From NCBI RefSeq assembly GCF_003332305.1, contig NZ_QOIO01000001.1, forward strand, positions 1-64,000: a stretch of 64,000 nt of DNA, given 5' to 3'. Every line of letters starts with the position of its first letter. Positions within the stretch are counted from its first letter, which is position 1. The translations under genes and the position numbers were made by a program. Of the stretch, positions 8,616-17,331 are shown piece by piece. This DNA comes from Microvirga aerophila (GTDB lineage Bacteria > Pseudomonadota > Alphaproteobacteria > Rhizobiales > Beijerinckiaceae). The notes below the pieces were generated by a model that was not told the DNA's origin, did not search any database, and saw only the letters and a program-made list of their open reading frames with translations.

Positions 8616-9161
8616 TCACCGGGGACAGATGTCCCAGAAGCCCTGGGTGCGTTGCGGATTGGTGTAGTACCAGCACTGCCCGGCAGCAGGCGCCGGCGAG
8701 GTGGCATAGGCCGTCGCGGCCGCGGCCGTGACGAAGCCAAGGGCCGCGCCGGCGGCCACCGCAGCCCCGGGTCGCCACCAGTAGGACGGCGGTCGATACC
8801 AGCCGCCCGCGGGCACAGGTGGCCGGTAACCTGGGCGGACGGCGACGTTGCCGGCCGGTCCGCGCGCAGCGGCCCCGCCATAAGCCCCGCGGGCAGCCAC
8901 TCCGCCCTGCGGGCCACGGGCCACCGTTCCGCGTGGTCCACGCGCCACAGCGCCGCCCCGCGGGCCGCGGGCGGCGGCTCGCGCGTATGCCAAATCTTGC
9001 TCCTGGAGGATTTCCAGCAGCGCGAAGGGGACGTCTATCTGTGAGATGCTCGACCACAGGGGAATTGCCTTTGCCGGTGTCCCGGCGACGGCCAGTAATG
9101 CCATGAAGCAAGTGGATCCGGTTGTCCTAAGGAGGAATCGGTTTGGGCACCTGTTGTTCAT
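8616..9161 (-). CDS. Exported repeat-containing protein
   Basis: A 181-residue protein. The N-terminus (NNRCPNRFLLRTTGSTCFMA) precedes a hydrophobic stretch and an Ala-x-Ala site (AGTPAKA), consistent with export. The middle carries imperfect six-residue repeats of the type ARGPRG/ARGPQG/ARGAYG (about residues 60-100). The C-terminus has a hydrophobic Ala-rich segment (AVAAGAALGFVTAAAATAYA) and a Cys-containing end (GQCWYYTNPQRTQGFWDICP). ATG 9161 has AGGGGAA upstream. Function unknown. A consensus-like tandem element lies 122 bp upstream. Confidence 0.65.
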   Translation of the reverse strand: MNNRCPNRFLLRTTGSTCFMALLAVAGTPAKAIPLWSSISQIDVPFALLEILQEQDLAYARAAARGPRGGAVARGPRGTVARGPQGGVAARGAYGGAAARGPAGNVAVRPGYRPPVPAGGWYRPPSYWWRPGAAVAAGAALGFVTAAAATAYATSPAPAAGQCWYYTNPQRTQGFWDICPR

Positions 9162-9282
9162 GCGTTTCCCCTGTGAATGCCCGACGAGCCGCAAGGAGCG
9201 ATCCCGTTGTGATAGAACAAGGTCAGTGGAGGATGTCCTCGATGATCGGTTTGGGACCAGCATTCTATCGGATTGCACCTCG

Positions 9283-9322
9283 TGCTTGACACTTCAGGAC
9301 AGGTGCTTTGCAGTTTGGGACA
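9283..9322 (-). promoter_or_regulatory. AraC/XylS-type tandem operator, copy 5
   Basis: Read toward the repeat protein gene: half-site one TGTCCCAAACTGCAAAG, spacer, half-site two TGTCCTGAAGTGTCAAG, then CA. 21-bp period; 122 bp upstream of start 9161. Confidence 0.75.
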
Positions 9323-9456
9323 CGCAGTTCAGGAGAACTTGTGTCAGTCGATGGTCGATCCCACTTCCCGACCATGTGTTCCACAGGAACAGGTCAACAG
9401 CGCTGCATGGGAATCGAACCATTGAGCGACAGTCGATAATGGCAGCACGGTTTCCA

Positions 9457-10485
9457 TCACCGGAGTGGTGGCGCGTAGAGCACCCCTCCCATGTTCCAGA
9501 GCTGGTTCAGGCCGCGCGGGATGCCGAGCCGAGACTCGACGCCGAGGTTGCGCTCGTAGATTTCGGCGTAGTTGCCTGCCGCCTGGACAGCGCGCAGCGC
9601 CCATGCATCCTCCAGTCCCAGCAGCCGGCCGAGGCCTCCTTCCAGGCCTGCAAAGCGGCGCACAGCCGGCTTGTGTGAGGCGGTCGCCTCGGCCACATTC
9701 CGGGACGATATGCCGAGTTCCTCCGCATTCACGAGGGCAAAGTTCACCCACTTCACCAGCGTGAACCAGGCGGGGTCGTCGGCCCGCGTCACTGGCCCGA
9801 GCGGCTCCTTAGAGATGACGTCCGGAAGGATCACGGCAGCGCTGGGCCGGGGAAGCTTCAGGCGCTCGGCATAGAGCGCGGACTGATCCCGTGTCAGGAC
9901 CTTGCATTGACCGGTCTCGAAGGCTGCAAGAGCCTCTGCGGCGCTCGGGAACGCGCGCTCCTCGTAATTCATGGAGTTCGCACGGAAGAAGTCCGCTAGG
10001 TTGAGTTGGCTCGTCGTGCCGCTCTCGACGCACACCGTGGCGCGGTCGAGTTCCAGCGCCGAAGAGACGTTGAGATCCCGCATCACCATGAACCCTTGGC
10101 CGTCATGATAGGTGATGCCCGCAAAGGCCAGGCCGAGGCCCGCCTCCCGCTCCAGGGTCCAGGTCGAGTTCCGCGACAGCAGGTCAATCCGCCCCGTACG
10201 CAGAGCCTCGAACCGCTCGCCGGCAGACAGCGGCACGAAGGCAACCTTCGACTGGTCGTCGAAGATGGCTCCCGCCACAGACCGGCAGAAGTCGACGTCG
10301 AACCCGGACCAATCACCCACCCCGTTCCGCTCCGAGAACCCGAACAGCCCTTCGCTGACGCCGCATTGCAGAACGCCACGTTGCTTCACGGACTCAAGCG
10401 TTCCGGCGGCACTGGGGGCTGCGGAAGCACACGACAGGGCGAGAGTCATGCCAGCGATGGTGTAGAGTTTGGCTGCGTTCAACAT
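9457..10485 (-). CDS. aapJ: General L-amino acid ABC transporter substrate-binding protein (AapJ/BztA type)
   Basis: A 342-residue periplasmic binding protein of SBP family 3. A signal peptide (IAGMTLALSCASAAPSAAG) is followed by TLESVKQRGVLQCGVSEGLF and GDWSGFDVDFCRSVAGAIF, the AapJ/BztA signature, and later RTGRIDLLSRNSTWTLERE and a C-terminal RNLGVESRLGIPRGLN. In rhizobia AapJ delivers polar amino acids to AapQMP. No permease or ATPase gene is nearby, so this is an orphan copy, perhaps feeding permeases encoded elsewhere. Confidence 0.88.
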   Translation of the reverse strand: MLNAAKLYTIAGMTLALSCASAAPSAAGTLESVKQRGVLQCGVSEGLFGFSERNGVGDWSGFDVDFCRSVAGAIFDDQSKVAFVPLSAGERFEALRTGRIDLLSRNSTWTLEREAGLGLAFAGITYHDGQGFMVMRDLNVSSALELDRATVCVESGTTSQLNLADFFRANSMNYEERAFPSAAEALAAFETGQCKVLTRDQSALYAERLKLPRPSAAVILPDVISKEPLGPVTRADDPAWFTLVKWVNFALVNAEELGISSRNVAEATASHKPAVRRFAGLEGGLGRLLGLEDAWALRAVQAAGNYAEIYERNLGVESRLGIPRGLNQLWNMGGVLYAPPLR

Positions 10486-10550
10486 GATCCATGGTCTCCA
10501 TCAGATGATGCATTCCGCTCCCGGATCAGCATGCCCAGGAGACTTGGCCG

Positions 10551-11195
10551 TCACAGGCTGGAGCCTTGGCGGACCACGACCTTGGTGCCAAGCGGTACCC
10601 GTTCGTACAGGTCGATGACGTCGCCGTTGGCCAGCCGGAAGCAGCCGGACGAGATAGCATGGCCAATCGTCTCCGGCTGATTGGTGCCGTGGATACGGAA
10701 GACCGTCGAACCAAGATAGAGTGCGCGGGCCCCCATCGGATTGCCGGAGCCACCTGCCATGAAGCGCGGAAGATAGGGCTGCCGAGCGATCATCTCCGGC
10801 GGCGGGCGCCAGTCCGGCCACTCAGCCTTGCGACTGACGCGGACCAGACCGGACCACTGGAACCCTTCGCGTCCGACCCCGATGCCGTAACGAAGGGCAC
10901 GGTTGTTGCCCTGGACCAGATAGGCGAACCGTTCCGATGTATGGATGACCAGGGTTCCAGGCACCTCGTTCGAGCGAAAGAACACGACCTGACGGGCATA
11001 GGGGCCATCGGTGATGACGACCTCCTCGGTCGAGATGCGCCCCGGCTCGTCACCGATCTGAAGCGTCTCTTGAATCACAGGCTTCGGCGCGGCCTGCGCG
11101 TCCGCCGCATTGGGGAGACAAACCGCCAGCGAAAATCCGAATACCAGCGCAAGCGCCGCACTCGGCGAGACAATTCTGTCATCGCACGTCCGCAT
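10551..11195 (-). CDS. L,D-transpeptidase (YkuD family), periplasmic
   Basis: A 214-residue protein with a signal peptide (ALALVFGFSLAVCLPNAADA) and a C-terminal YkuD catalytic domain. The active-site blocks are HGTNQPETIG and SSGCFRLANGDVIDLYE (catalytic Cys in SxGCxR, His upstream). Enzymes of this family form 3-3 peptidoglycan cross-links or attach proteins to peptidoglycan. ATG 11195 has GGAGGAGAAG directly upstream. Monocistronic on the minus strand. Confidence 0.9.
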   Translation of the reverse strand: MRTCDDRIVSPSAALALVFGFSLAVCLPNAADAQAAPKPVIQETLQIGDEPGRISTEEVVITDGPYARQVVFFRSNEVPGTLVIHTSERFAYLVQGNNRALRYGIGVGREGFQWSGLVRVSRKAEWPDWRPPPEMIARQPYLPRFMAGGSGNPMGARALYLGSTVFRIHGTNQPETIGHAISSGCFRLANGDVIDLYERVPLGTKVVVRQGSSL

Positions 11196-11224
11196 CTTCT
11201 CCTCCGGGAACGAGGCTTCGATCG

Positions 11225-11764
11225 TCAGGCACGGCAGCGCACATAGACGAAGGTGCCGTAACGCCGGTTCGCATCCGGATCGACGAAGCGCATCGTCATA
11301 AGGTCATTGGTCGACGCGAGTATCTCGCGATCCTGCGGATGACCTGGTGGTGCCTCGAAGCCGACATAAGTCCGGCCGGCGCCATCGCCTTTGAGACGCA
11401 GTTCATGGAGCTTCGGATCGTCTGCGACATGCATCATCACGCCGTCGGTCGGGCCTTTCGCGATGGTGTAGGGCTGGCCACACTGAGACCTTGCCTCCCG
11501 CTCCGTCCTTGGGCGGTCCTTGTCGACATGGAACGACGCAATGCCCCACCGCCCGATCAGGCGTTCGCGCGTGAAGGAGGCGGGAGCCTCGACAGCAGCG
11601 GAGGAAGGGGCCTCATCCGACGTGACGGTACAGCCCGCTGCGGAGAGCGACACAACACCTGCGACGGCAAGACCGGTAAGGAACATCTGATAAGGCCGCG
11701 TCTCTCCGGAGAGGCCTGCCAAAGGTGAGGTCCGTTTCCGGTTCTCAATCGTCCTTGCATTCAT
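11225..11764 (-). CDS. Putative lipoprotein of unknown function
   Basis: About 179 residues. A hydrophobic segment with a lipobox (FLTGLAVAGVVSLSAAGC) indicates an outer-membrane or periplasmic lipoprotein. The mature part includes RERLIGRWGIASFHVDKDR and a single-domain sequence ending YGTFVYVRCRA. The start is uncertain: ATG 11764 gives a basic N-region and ATG 11686 a very short one; neither has a strong ribosome-binding site. Function unknown. A tandem operator-like element lies 224 bp upstream of ATG 11764. Confidence 0.65.
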   Translation of the reverse strand: MNARTIENRKRTSPLAGLSGETRPYQMFLTGLAVAGVVSLSAAGCTVTSDEAPSSAAVEAPASFTRERLIGRWGIASFHVDKDRPRTEREARSQCGQPYTIAKGPTDGVMMHVADDPKLHELRLKGDGAGRTYVGFEAPPGHPQDREILASTNDLMTMRFVDPDANRRYGTFVYVRCRA

Positions 11765-12334
11765 ATCAGTGATCGGTGACACACGCAGCACGTCCCGCTC
11801 CTGTACTCGTGGTCTGACACGTTGGTTTGGCAACAGAGATGGTCGTGGTCGATTAGCGAGTTCACCGTCCATGCACCTGCTCAGCATGCGCTGCGGACAG
11901 TACGCTTTCGAAAGGCTGGGCACCCCTTGTCACGCCCGGTGCTTGTTCTGCCCGTGGGCGAAGACCATATGTGGGCTCACCCTATTCTGCTTGACACTTC
12001 AGGACGTTTCCTTGGCCGTTTGGGACAGCGGGTGGAGAGCTAGCGGCACCCGCTGCCCCGTCTTGCGGTCAACAGACTGGACGTCAAGGTAACCTGCACC
12101 CACTGACGTGTCGTTCCAGGATGAGGAATTGCACAGCAGCCCCTCCTGAGTCTGAATAGGTAGCCCTTGGTCCGACATCCGTCCTGCGGCGGGAAGCAAG
12201 AGAAGAACAGGCCGCTCCGCAAGCGGGTGGGCTCAGGCCCAAACGCCCTAGGAGTTCAGCAGCAGGTCAACGCCAGACTTGTTAGCCGGCGCTCGGTGGT
12301 CGCTGACACGATAACGGACAAACAACAGCCGGCC
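11765..12334. other. Intergenic region, lipoprotein gene / DUF1476
   Basis: About 570 bp with one tandem operator-like element (11988-12027). Short open frames on the minus strand at 11999-12222 have no recognisable content or ribosome-binding site, and I see no gene. Confidence 0.5.
11988..12027 (-). promoter_or_regulatory. AraC/XylS-type tandem operator, copy 6
   Basis: Read toward the lipoprotein gene: half-site one TGTCCCAAACGGCCAAG, spacer, half-site two CGTCCTGAAGTGTCAAG, then CA. Half-site two is nearly identical to that of copy 5. Confidence 0.7.
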
Positions 12335-12661
12335 TCATTGCGACATGAGATTGCGCGCGAGTGTCGCCGCCGCGGCATCGGTGGAATCTCCCCGCGCCGT
12401 TGGCATCAGGTTCCCGGCCTTGAGCATGAGTTCGGTCATGACGTGGAGAATGCGCGCGTCCGACTCAGCCACGCCCACGGCATCAAAGTCTTTGCGGATT
12501 GTGCTGAACACATCGCTGCGCCCGGGATCGACCGTGCCCCTGGCGAGCGCGTCCGAATAGGCCTCCGCGTCGCGGCCGGTGAGCCCCAGTTTCTCGGCGG
12601 CCCACCGGCCGAGGAGCTTGTTGCGGAGGATCGTCTTCTGCACATCGTCGGAGCTGGTCAT
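12335..12661 (-). CDS. DUF1476 protein (F1-ATPase inhibitor zeta-like), copy A
   Basis: A 108-residue helical protein with the DUF1476 pattern (KTILRNKLLGRWAAEKLGLT, then DVFSTIRKDFDAVGV). In Paracoccus the family member zeta inhibits F1Fo-ATPase hydrolysis (established knowledge). The zeta inhibitory region is the extreme N-terminus, here short (MTSSDDVQKT). ATG 12661 is preceded by GGAGG. The gene is nearly identical at the DNA level to the one at 18606-18932 in inverted orientation: I see one difference in 327 bases (Ser4 here, Tyr4 there). Identity stops close to both gene ends. Confidence 0.88.
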   Translation of the reverse strand: MTSSDDVQKTILRNKLLGRWAAEKLGLTGRDAEAYSDALARGTVDPGRSDVFSTIRKDFDAVGVAESDARILHVMTELMLKAGNLMPTARGDSTDAAAATLARNLMSQ

Positions 12662-12760
12662 TCGAAAGCCTCCGATTGCCGGAGTGGGTTGCGCTGCAGA
12701 AAGTGATGTAGGTCAGAACGGCATGTCAACAATGGCGGCGACATCCGGTTCGCACTCGTC

Positions 12761-14077
12761 CTAGGCTGACAGAGTTCCCAGCCGAGGATCCGGCGAATGG
12801 CGGGTCCGGTCAGCCTCCGGATTGATCAGGAAGAACCCCGCAAGAGCCCCCAAGACGACGAGGACGCCGGCGAGCAGGAGGGCGTTGCGGATGCCGTCCG
12901 AAGTCCCGGCGCCGGCATCAACCACCAGCCCCATGGCCGCCGGCGCAAAAGGGCCCGCGAGCGTGGTAATGGCATTGACCATGCCGAGGGTGGCCCCGCG
13001 CTGCGTGACCGGAGTGACCTCGGCAACCAAGACGGGTCCGAGCACGAACATCACATTGCAGAGGGAGAACGCGATGATCGTGCAGACGATGATCGGCACC
13101 GATCCCGCGGATTGCGACAGCAGAATGACGAGCAGTCCGGCCACGAAGGTGCTGGTGCACGCAACCCATCCGCATGCGATCCGGCTCGCAATGCCCCGCC
13201 GCTTCAGGCCATCGGATAGGCTGGAAACGCCAGGCAGGATAACGATCTGGGCGAGGGACACCAGCATCATGATCCAACCGGCCTGGACAAGGGTGTAGCC
13301 GAAGCCCCGGGTCAGGAAGGCTGGCAGCCAGACGACGGCCACGGTCAAAAGCCAGTAGGCGACGAAGCCGGCAATCTCGACCCCGACAATCGTCCGGCAT
13401 TTAAGCAGGCGTCTGTATGACAGGCGCACTTCGGCGTTTCCAACGGGGCCGGCACCTCCACCATCGGGTACGAGAGGGCCCTCGCGGGCAACCATCAGCC
13501 ATGCGGTGCACCAGACGAGGCCAGCGACACCGAGAAGTCCGAATGCGCTCTGCCATGACCAGGCGGCGATGATGGCAACAATCACCGGCGCCACGATCCC
13601 GTTGCCGGCCAGGGCGCCGACGGCAATGAAGCTCGTCGGCACCGCCCGGTGCTCGCTCCGGAACCACTTGTAGGTGGCATGCAGCGCGACCGGGTAGGCC
13701 GGGCCCTCGCCGAAGCCAAGGACAACCCGGTTTACGACCAACGCCGTCACCGTGACGGACAGCAGCATGGGCAACTGGCACAGGGACCAGATCAGCGCCA
13801 GGGTGGCCAGAACCCATTTGGTGGCGACCCGGTTCACCAGGAAACCGCCGATTACAGCGCTCAGTGAAAAGAAGGTGAAGAAGCTCGCCCCGATCAGGCC
13901 GAACTCGGTGTGGCTCAGCCCCAGTTCCCGCATGATCGGGACGGCGGCGAGGCCAAGCACCGCCCTGTCGGCGAAGTTGATGAGCATGAACAGGCACAAC
14001 ATGCCCACGACGATCCAGGCGCGGGCCTGACCCGGTGCCGCATCCGTGTCCATCGCTGGTGGGCTCACCTCCGTCAT
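12761..14077 (-). CDS. Major facilitator superfamily transporter
   Basis: A 438-residue, 12-helix MFS protein. The first helix begins AWIVVGMLCLFMLINFADRA, with the N-D/R arrangement of the anion:cation symporter family (organic acid or sugar acid uptake). Motif-like blocks VLGFGEGPAYPVALHATYKW and GVSSLSDGLKRRGIASR support this. ATG 14077 is chosen because the sequence before it does not resemble the family; its ribosome-binding site is weak. The substrate cannot be told. Confidence 0.82.
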   Translation of the reverse strand: MTEVSPPAMDTDAAPGQARAWIVVGMLCLFMLINFADRAVLGLAAVPIMRELGLSHTEFGLIGASFFTFFSLSAVIGGFLVNRVATKWVLATLALIWSLCQLPMLLSVTVTALVVNRVVLGFGEGPAYPVALHATYKWFRSEHRAVPTSFIAVGALAGNGIVAPVIVAIIAAWSWQSAFGLLGVAGLVWCTAWLMVAREGPLVPDGGGAGPVGNAEVRLSYRRLLKCRTIVGVEIAGFVAYWLLTVAVVWLPAFLTRGFGYTLVQAGWIMMLVSLAQIVILPGVSSLSDGLKRRGIASRIACGWVACTSTFVAGLLVILLSQSAGSVPIIVCTIIAFSLCNVMFVLGPVLVAEVTPVTQRGATLGMVNAITTLAGPFAPAAMGLVVDAGAGTSDGIRNALLLAGVLVVLGALAGFFLINPEADRTRHSPDPRLGTLSA

Positions 14078-14182
14078 GGCCTTGTGCGCTTCCCTACCCG
14101 TGGCTTGGCCTGTATAGGCACGGCCGGCAACGACGACCATGATCCCAATTCGCAGCTGCGGCAATCGACCCGTTCGAGGATG

Positions 14183-14722
14183 TCAGAGCTGAAGCATGAC
14201 ATGGATGGAGTCCGTCTCCCGCCGGGTCTTGATCGCAAGCCCGCTGGTCTCAAACACCTTCAGCATCGCGGCGTTCTCCGGCAGGACATCCGCGCTCAGC
14301 GCCCTGAGCCCGGCTTGGCGGGCCAAGGCCGCGAGATGGCGCATCAAGCATGCGCCGAGGCCTCGCCCCTGGTGGGCATCGTCCACGACGAAGGCCACCT
14401 CGGCCTCACCGTCCCGCACCACGATGTAGCGCCCGCCGGCGACGATCACTGGCTGGCCATCCTCCTCCAGCACGGCGACCAGCGCGACGTGGTCCACGAA
14501 GTTGACGCTGATATAGAAATCGACCTCCCGGTCCGTGAACCCACGCTTGAAGGTGAAGAAGCGGCGGTAGAGAGATTGCTGGCTGGTCCGGTCCACGGCG
14601 GCAAGCATGCCGGCCCGGTCCTCCGGCCTGAGGGCGCGGATTTCAACCGTGCGCCCGTCACGGAGGAACTCGGTCGCCGTGTAATCCCTCACCTGCGACA
14701 CTGCCCCTTGACCTCTCGACAC
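14183..14722 (-). CDS. GNAT-family N-acetyltransferase
   Basis: A 179-residue acetyltransferase. It contains TVEIRALRPEDRAGMLAAVD, the acetyl-CoA loop motif A (VDDAHQGRGLGACLMRHLAA) and the DVLPENAAMLKVFETSGL block of the GNAT fold. It resembles the single-domain form of the acyltransferases fused to acyl-CoA synthetases. The substrate is unknown. Monocistronic. Confidence 0.85.
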   Translation of the reverse strand: MSRGQGAVSQVRDYTATEFLRDGRTVEIRALRPEDRAGMLAAVDRTSQQSLYRRFFTFKRGFTDREVDFYISVNFVDHVALVAVLEEDGQPVIVAGGRYIVVRDGEAEVAFVVDDAHQGRGLGACLMRHLAALARQAGLRALSADVLPENAAMLKVFETSGLAIKTRRETDSIHVMLQL

Positions 14723-14807
14723 GAGTTTTGAAGGCCGCCGTTCTCCATATCCTGCAGTCTCCGATGGAAGCGGCGTCGGTGGATCCGCCTCCGGGGTAGA
14801 CCCAGTC

Positions 14808-15284
14808 TCAGCGGTATCGCCGGTATGCTACGCGGGTGCCGTAGTAGCGTGGGCCGTAGAAGCCTCGATATGCGCCATAATAACGGGGCCTGTAGTAGCC
14901 CCGATAGGCACCATAATAGCGGGGCCCGTAATAGACGCGACGCGGGTAGTAGCGCGGTCCATAGAAGACGGGCCTCGGATAGTAGTAGGCGGGACGGGGG
15001 TAGTAGTAGCCTGGCCATGGGGCATAGGCACCATAGCCATATCCATAGCCGTACACTGGATATCCGTACCCATAACCGTAGGCGGGAGCAGTCGCCGCCG
15101 CAGTGATCAAGCCCCCGAGGATCGCTCCACCGATCAGCCCCGCAGCGACAGCACCGCCGCCCCAGCCACCGTGGCGATAGTATCCGCCGTGATAGCCGCC
15201 TCCACGCCAGTATTGTGCATTTGCCGTTCCGACGCTGCCGGTCAGGATCAACGCGGCCGCGGCAACAGTTGTGAGTTTCTTCAT
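14808..15284 (-). CDS. Exported tyrosine/glycine-rich protein
   Basis: A 158-residue protein: signal peptide (MKKLTTVAAAALILTGSVG, cleavage near ANA-Q), a Gly/Tyr stretch (YWRGGGYHGGYYRHGGW), a glycine-zipper-like hydrophobic segment (AVAAGLIGGAILGGLITAAA) and a C-terminal series of YYGPRYY/AYRGYY repeats rich in Arg and Tyr. ATG 15284 directly precedes the signal peptide and follows GGAGG. Function unknown; similar in style to the protein at 485-1144. Confidence 0.72.
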   Translation of the reverse strand: MKKLTTVAAAALILTGSVGTANAQYWRGGGYHGGYYRHGGWGGGAVAAGLIGGAILGGLITAAATAPAYGYGYGYPVYGYGYGYGAYAPWPGYYYPRPAYYYPRPVFYGPRYYPRRVYYGPRYYGAYRGYYRPRYYGAYRGFYGPRYYGTRVAYRRYR

Positions 15285-15352
15285 GACAGCCTCCAAAGGC
15301 TAGGTGTTCACCCCCTGTCTCTTCGACACTTCTTTTGGCCGTGCAGCTGCAT

Positions 15353-15809
15353 TCAGTGGTAATGCACGGCGATGAGTTCGGCCATACAGGCCGGACGCTC
15401 GCGGTTTCGATCTTAATGGTAACACCATAGGTGACCCGCGGGCCATTGCGCGGCGCGTCCTCGGCAACCGCGATGGTGACCCGTCGGGGACCCGCGAACC
15501 AGTCGGCACCGGTGCGAGATACCGGATGCGGTTCGCGCCGTAATTGAGGGTATTCTTCACCCCTTCCAGGCACATGACGGAGCGAACAAACACCGGTGCG
15601 AAGCTGAGGGTGAGCAGGCCGTGGGCAATCGTGGTTCCCCTGCACAGCTCCCGCTGAGCCCGTTCGACATCGACATGGATCCACTGGTCGTCGCCGGTGG
15701 CCCGGGCGAACTGATCGATCCGCTTCTGGGTGACCTCGATCCAGTCGCTCACGACGACTTCTGTCCCGACGGCCGCTTTGATCTCGCCGAAATCCTTGAA
15801 GATCCGCAT
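15353..15809 (-). pseudogene. MaoC-like dehydratase with two frameshifts
   Basis: The first part reads RIFKDFGEIKAAVGTEVVVS, QKRIDQFARATGDDQWIHVD, GTTIAHGLLTLSFAPVF and GANRIRYLAPVPTGSRV: a hot-dog-fold MaoC hydratase with the Asp/His pair (ATGDDQWIH). Near 15493 one base appears lost, after which another frame continues the family sequence (RVTIAVAEDAPRNGPRVTY). Near 15395 the frame changes again to RPACMAELIAVHYH and stops at 15353-15355. The composite is of normal length, so I read an inactivated gene; sequencing error is the alternative. It lies next to the glycine/tyrosine-rich gene. Confidence 0.7.
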
Positions 15810-15836
15810 CGCGCACCAGCTGTTGCCTCGCATCCT

Positions 15837-16262
15837 TCACCGTCTCAAGCGCGTTTTCTGCGCCTTGTCGCGGTCGGTTTCCCCCGGAATGGTGTTGAGG
15901 CACAGCCGGACCTGATCATCTTCGGCGTTGCGCATGGTCAGGCAGACCTCGGCCTCCTCCAGGCAGTCGTCCGGACTGCCGTAGCGGGAGCAGAGCTCCC
16001 CGCTGCGGGCACGGATGTTGTCGAGGATCTCATAGACAAGGTTGCCGGAGGCGTCGGGCTTCTTCCTTGGCTGTCGCGCCAATGGCTTGGTGGACCCAGG
16101 CCGTTCGGACGAGGCCCTGGATTTTGAACCGATTTCCTGCGCCTGCCCGCGAGCTGGGCTGTCGGCCAGGGCCGAATGGGCCAGCGGGACGGGCCCCAGC
16201 AGGCCAACTGCCATCATCGAGACCGCCCATCCTTTGCACGACGCTGCCAAGCTGATCCCCAT
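15837..16262 (-). CDS. Exported protein with cysteine-rich C-terminal half
   Basis: A 141-residue protein with a hydrophobic N-terminus (WAVSMMAVGLLGPVPLAHSA) ending at an Ala-x-Ala site. A charged linker follows, then a helical region with five cysteines (ARSGELCSRYGSPDDCLEEA, EVCLTMRNAEDDQVRLC). ATG 16262 is chosen for the GAGGAAAGC upstream. Family not recognised. A tandem operator-like element lies 146 bp upstream. Confidence 0.65.
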   Translation of the reverse strand: MGISLAASCKGWAVSMMAVGLLGPVPLAHSALADSPARGQAQEIGSKSRASSERPGSTKPLARQPRKKPDASGNLVYEILDNIRARSGELCSRYGSPDDCLEEAEVCLTMRNAEDDQVRLCLNTIPGETDRDKAQKTRLRR

Positions 16263-16407
16263 TGCTTTCCTCACTGGTTGCCAAATAGCCACTGTGAGTT
16301 CGGCTTCATCCCGACTGAATCCGTGCAGACACCAAGAAAGTTGCCATCGCCGGCAGCACGGCTGCCCGCCGTCTGCACCGGATCAGACTACATCATCGGG
16401 ACCGCCA

Positions 16408-16447
16408 TGCTTGACGGCTTGGGACAAGATCTTGGCACTTTTGGACG
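16408..16447 (-). promoter_or_regulatory. AraC/XylS-type tandem operator, copy 7
   Basis: Read toward the gene at 15837-16262: half-site one CGTCCAAAAGTGCCAAG, spacer ATCT, half-site two TGTCCCAAGCCGTCAAG, then CA. 21-bp period. Confidence 0.72.
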
Positions 16448-16497
16448 GATCTGCGGGACCCTGCTGGGAGGCAGAGCACCCGGCAGCAGCCGTTTCA

Positions 16498-16920
16498 TCA
16501 TTGCGAGCACCGCTTGTACTCGGTGCCGCCTGTGTCCTGCTCGTTGAAGTAGCGCTTGAGCGAGCCGTCCGGCTGTGGTGCCATGAGAACCCGCACCTCG
16601 TTGCCCGCCACGGCGTTGGCGCAGTCGAGAACGAGACGTTGCCGTTCCCCGCTTGGCCGTACCGATTTGATGCGGCACGATGCCTGGGGAGTCCTCAGGC
16701 GGTTGCCCGAGACGATGAAGGCAGGGGCGAATATGTCGACCGGACGCTTGAACGATGTTCCTTTCCCCACGGATGCGTAAACCTCTGCACAATCCGCACC
16801 CCCGGACAGCCAAGCGCCCTGGTAGCGGGCAAGGTTGCTCTGCGCCATCACGCCCGATGCTCCCACCGACACGAAGCTCAGACCGAGCCCAGCAGCCATC
16901 GCAAGTCCCGCAACTCTCAT
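16498..16920 (-). CDS. Exported protein of unknown function
   Basis: A 140-residue protein with a signal peptide (MRVAGLAMAAGLGLSFVSVG, cleavage near VMA-Q). The mature part has four cysteines (GGADCAEVYAS, ASCRIKSVR, VLDCANAVAG and a C-terminal YKRCSQ), suggesting two periplasmic disulfides. ATG 16920 has GGAGAAATCAAG upstream. Family not recognised. It lies divergent from aquaporin, with the left arm of a long inverted repeat upstream. Confidence 0.68.
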   Translation of the reverse strand: MRVAGLAMAAGLGLSFVSVGASGVMAQSNLARYQGAWLSGGADCAEVYASVGKGTSFKRPVDIFAPAFIVSGNRLRTPQASCRIKSVRPSGERQRLVLDCANAVAGNEVRVLMAPQPDGSLKRYFNEQDTGGTEYKRCSQ

Positions 16921-17069
16921 CTTGATTTCTCCAGCGTTGAACACGGCATGAATTCCAGACGGGAAAAGGCGAGCCAACCGGCTGGCGGATCAGGGCACCG
17001 GCAAGCCCACCACTCATGGGACGTCTTTCGCTCCACCATTGGGTGTCGCGGTCGCCCGTGAGATCACTC

Positions 17070-17128
17070 TAGGCCGGTCGTGGCGTGGCGCTTGATCGAC
17101 TGGGACAATCGCTTGACAGTTTGGGCCG
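17070..17128 (+). repeat. Left arm of 59-bp inverted repeat
   Basis: This arm matches the reverse complement of 17292-17350 with three mismatches by my alignment. It begins TAGGCCGGTCGTGGCGTGG and includes operator copy 8. Identity ends sharply at both sides. Confidence 0.8.
17089..17128 (-). promoter_or_regulatory. AraC/XylS-type tandem operator, copy 8
   Basis: Read toward the gene at 16498-16920: half-site one CGGCCCAAACTGTCAAG, spacer CGAT, half-site two TGTCCCAGTCGATCAAG, then CG. 169 bp upstream of start 16920. Confidence 0.75.
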
Positions 17129-17291
17129 GTGATCCGGCCTGACACTGCGAGGGGGCGCAACAGCCTGACGCTCAGCCAGAGTTCCTGCTTGCTGACGACG
17201 TGGGCTGGGTGCTGCGGGGCGCATGGCTTACGGCTATCGGTTTAGGCCGGCTGCCTGGCACGCCGGCGGTAATCCGATGGGACCGCCTTGG

Positions 17292-17331
17292 CGGCCAAAA
17301 CTGTCAAGCGATTGTCCCGGCCGATCAAGCG
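17292..17331 (+). promoter_or_regulatory. AraC/XylS-type tandem operator, copy 9
   Basis: Half-site one CGGCCAAAACTGTCAAG, spacer CGAT, half-site two TGTCCCGGCCGATCAAG, then CG. Oriented toward aqpZ, 312 bp upstream of its start. Confidence 0.75.

Noticed and set aside
12040..12222. Short minus-strand frames between the lipoprotein gene and DUF1476
   Set aside because: No ribosome-binding site and no recognisable sequence; they overlap the operator region.
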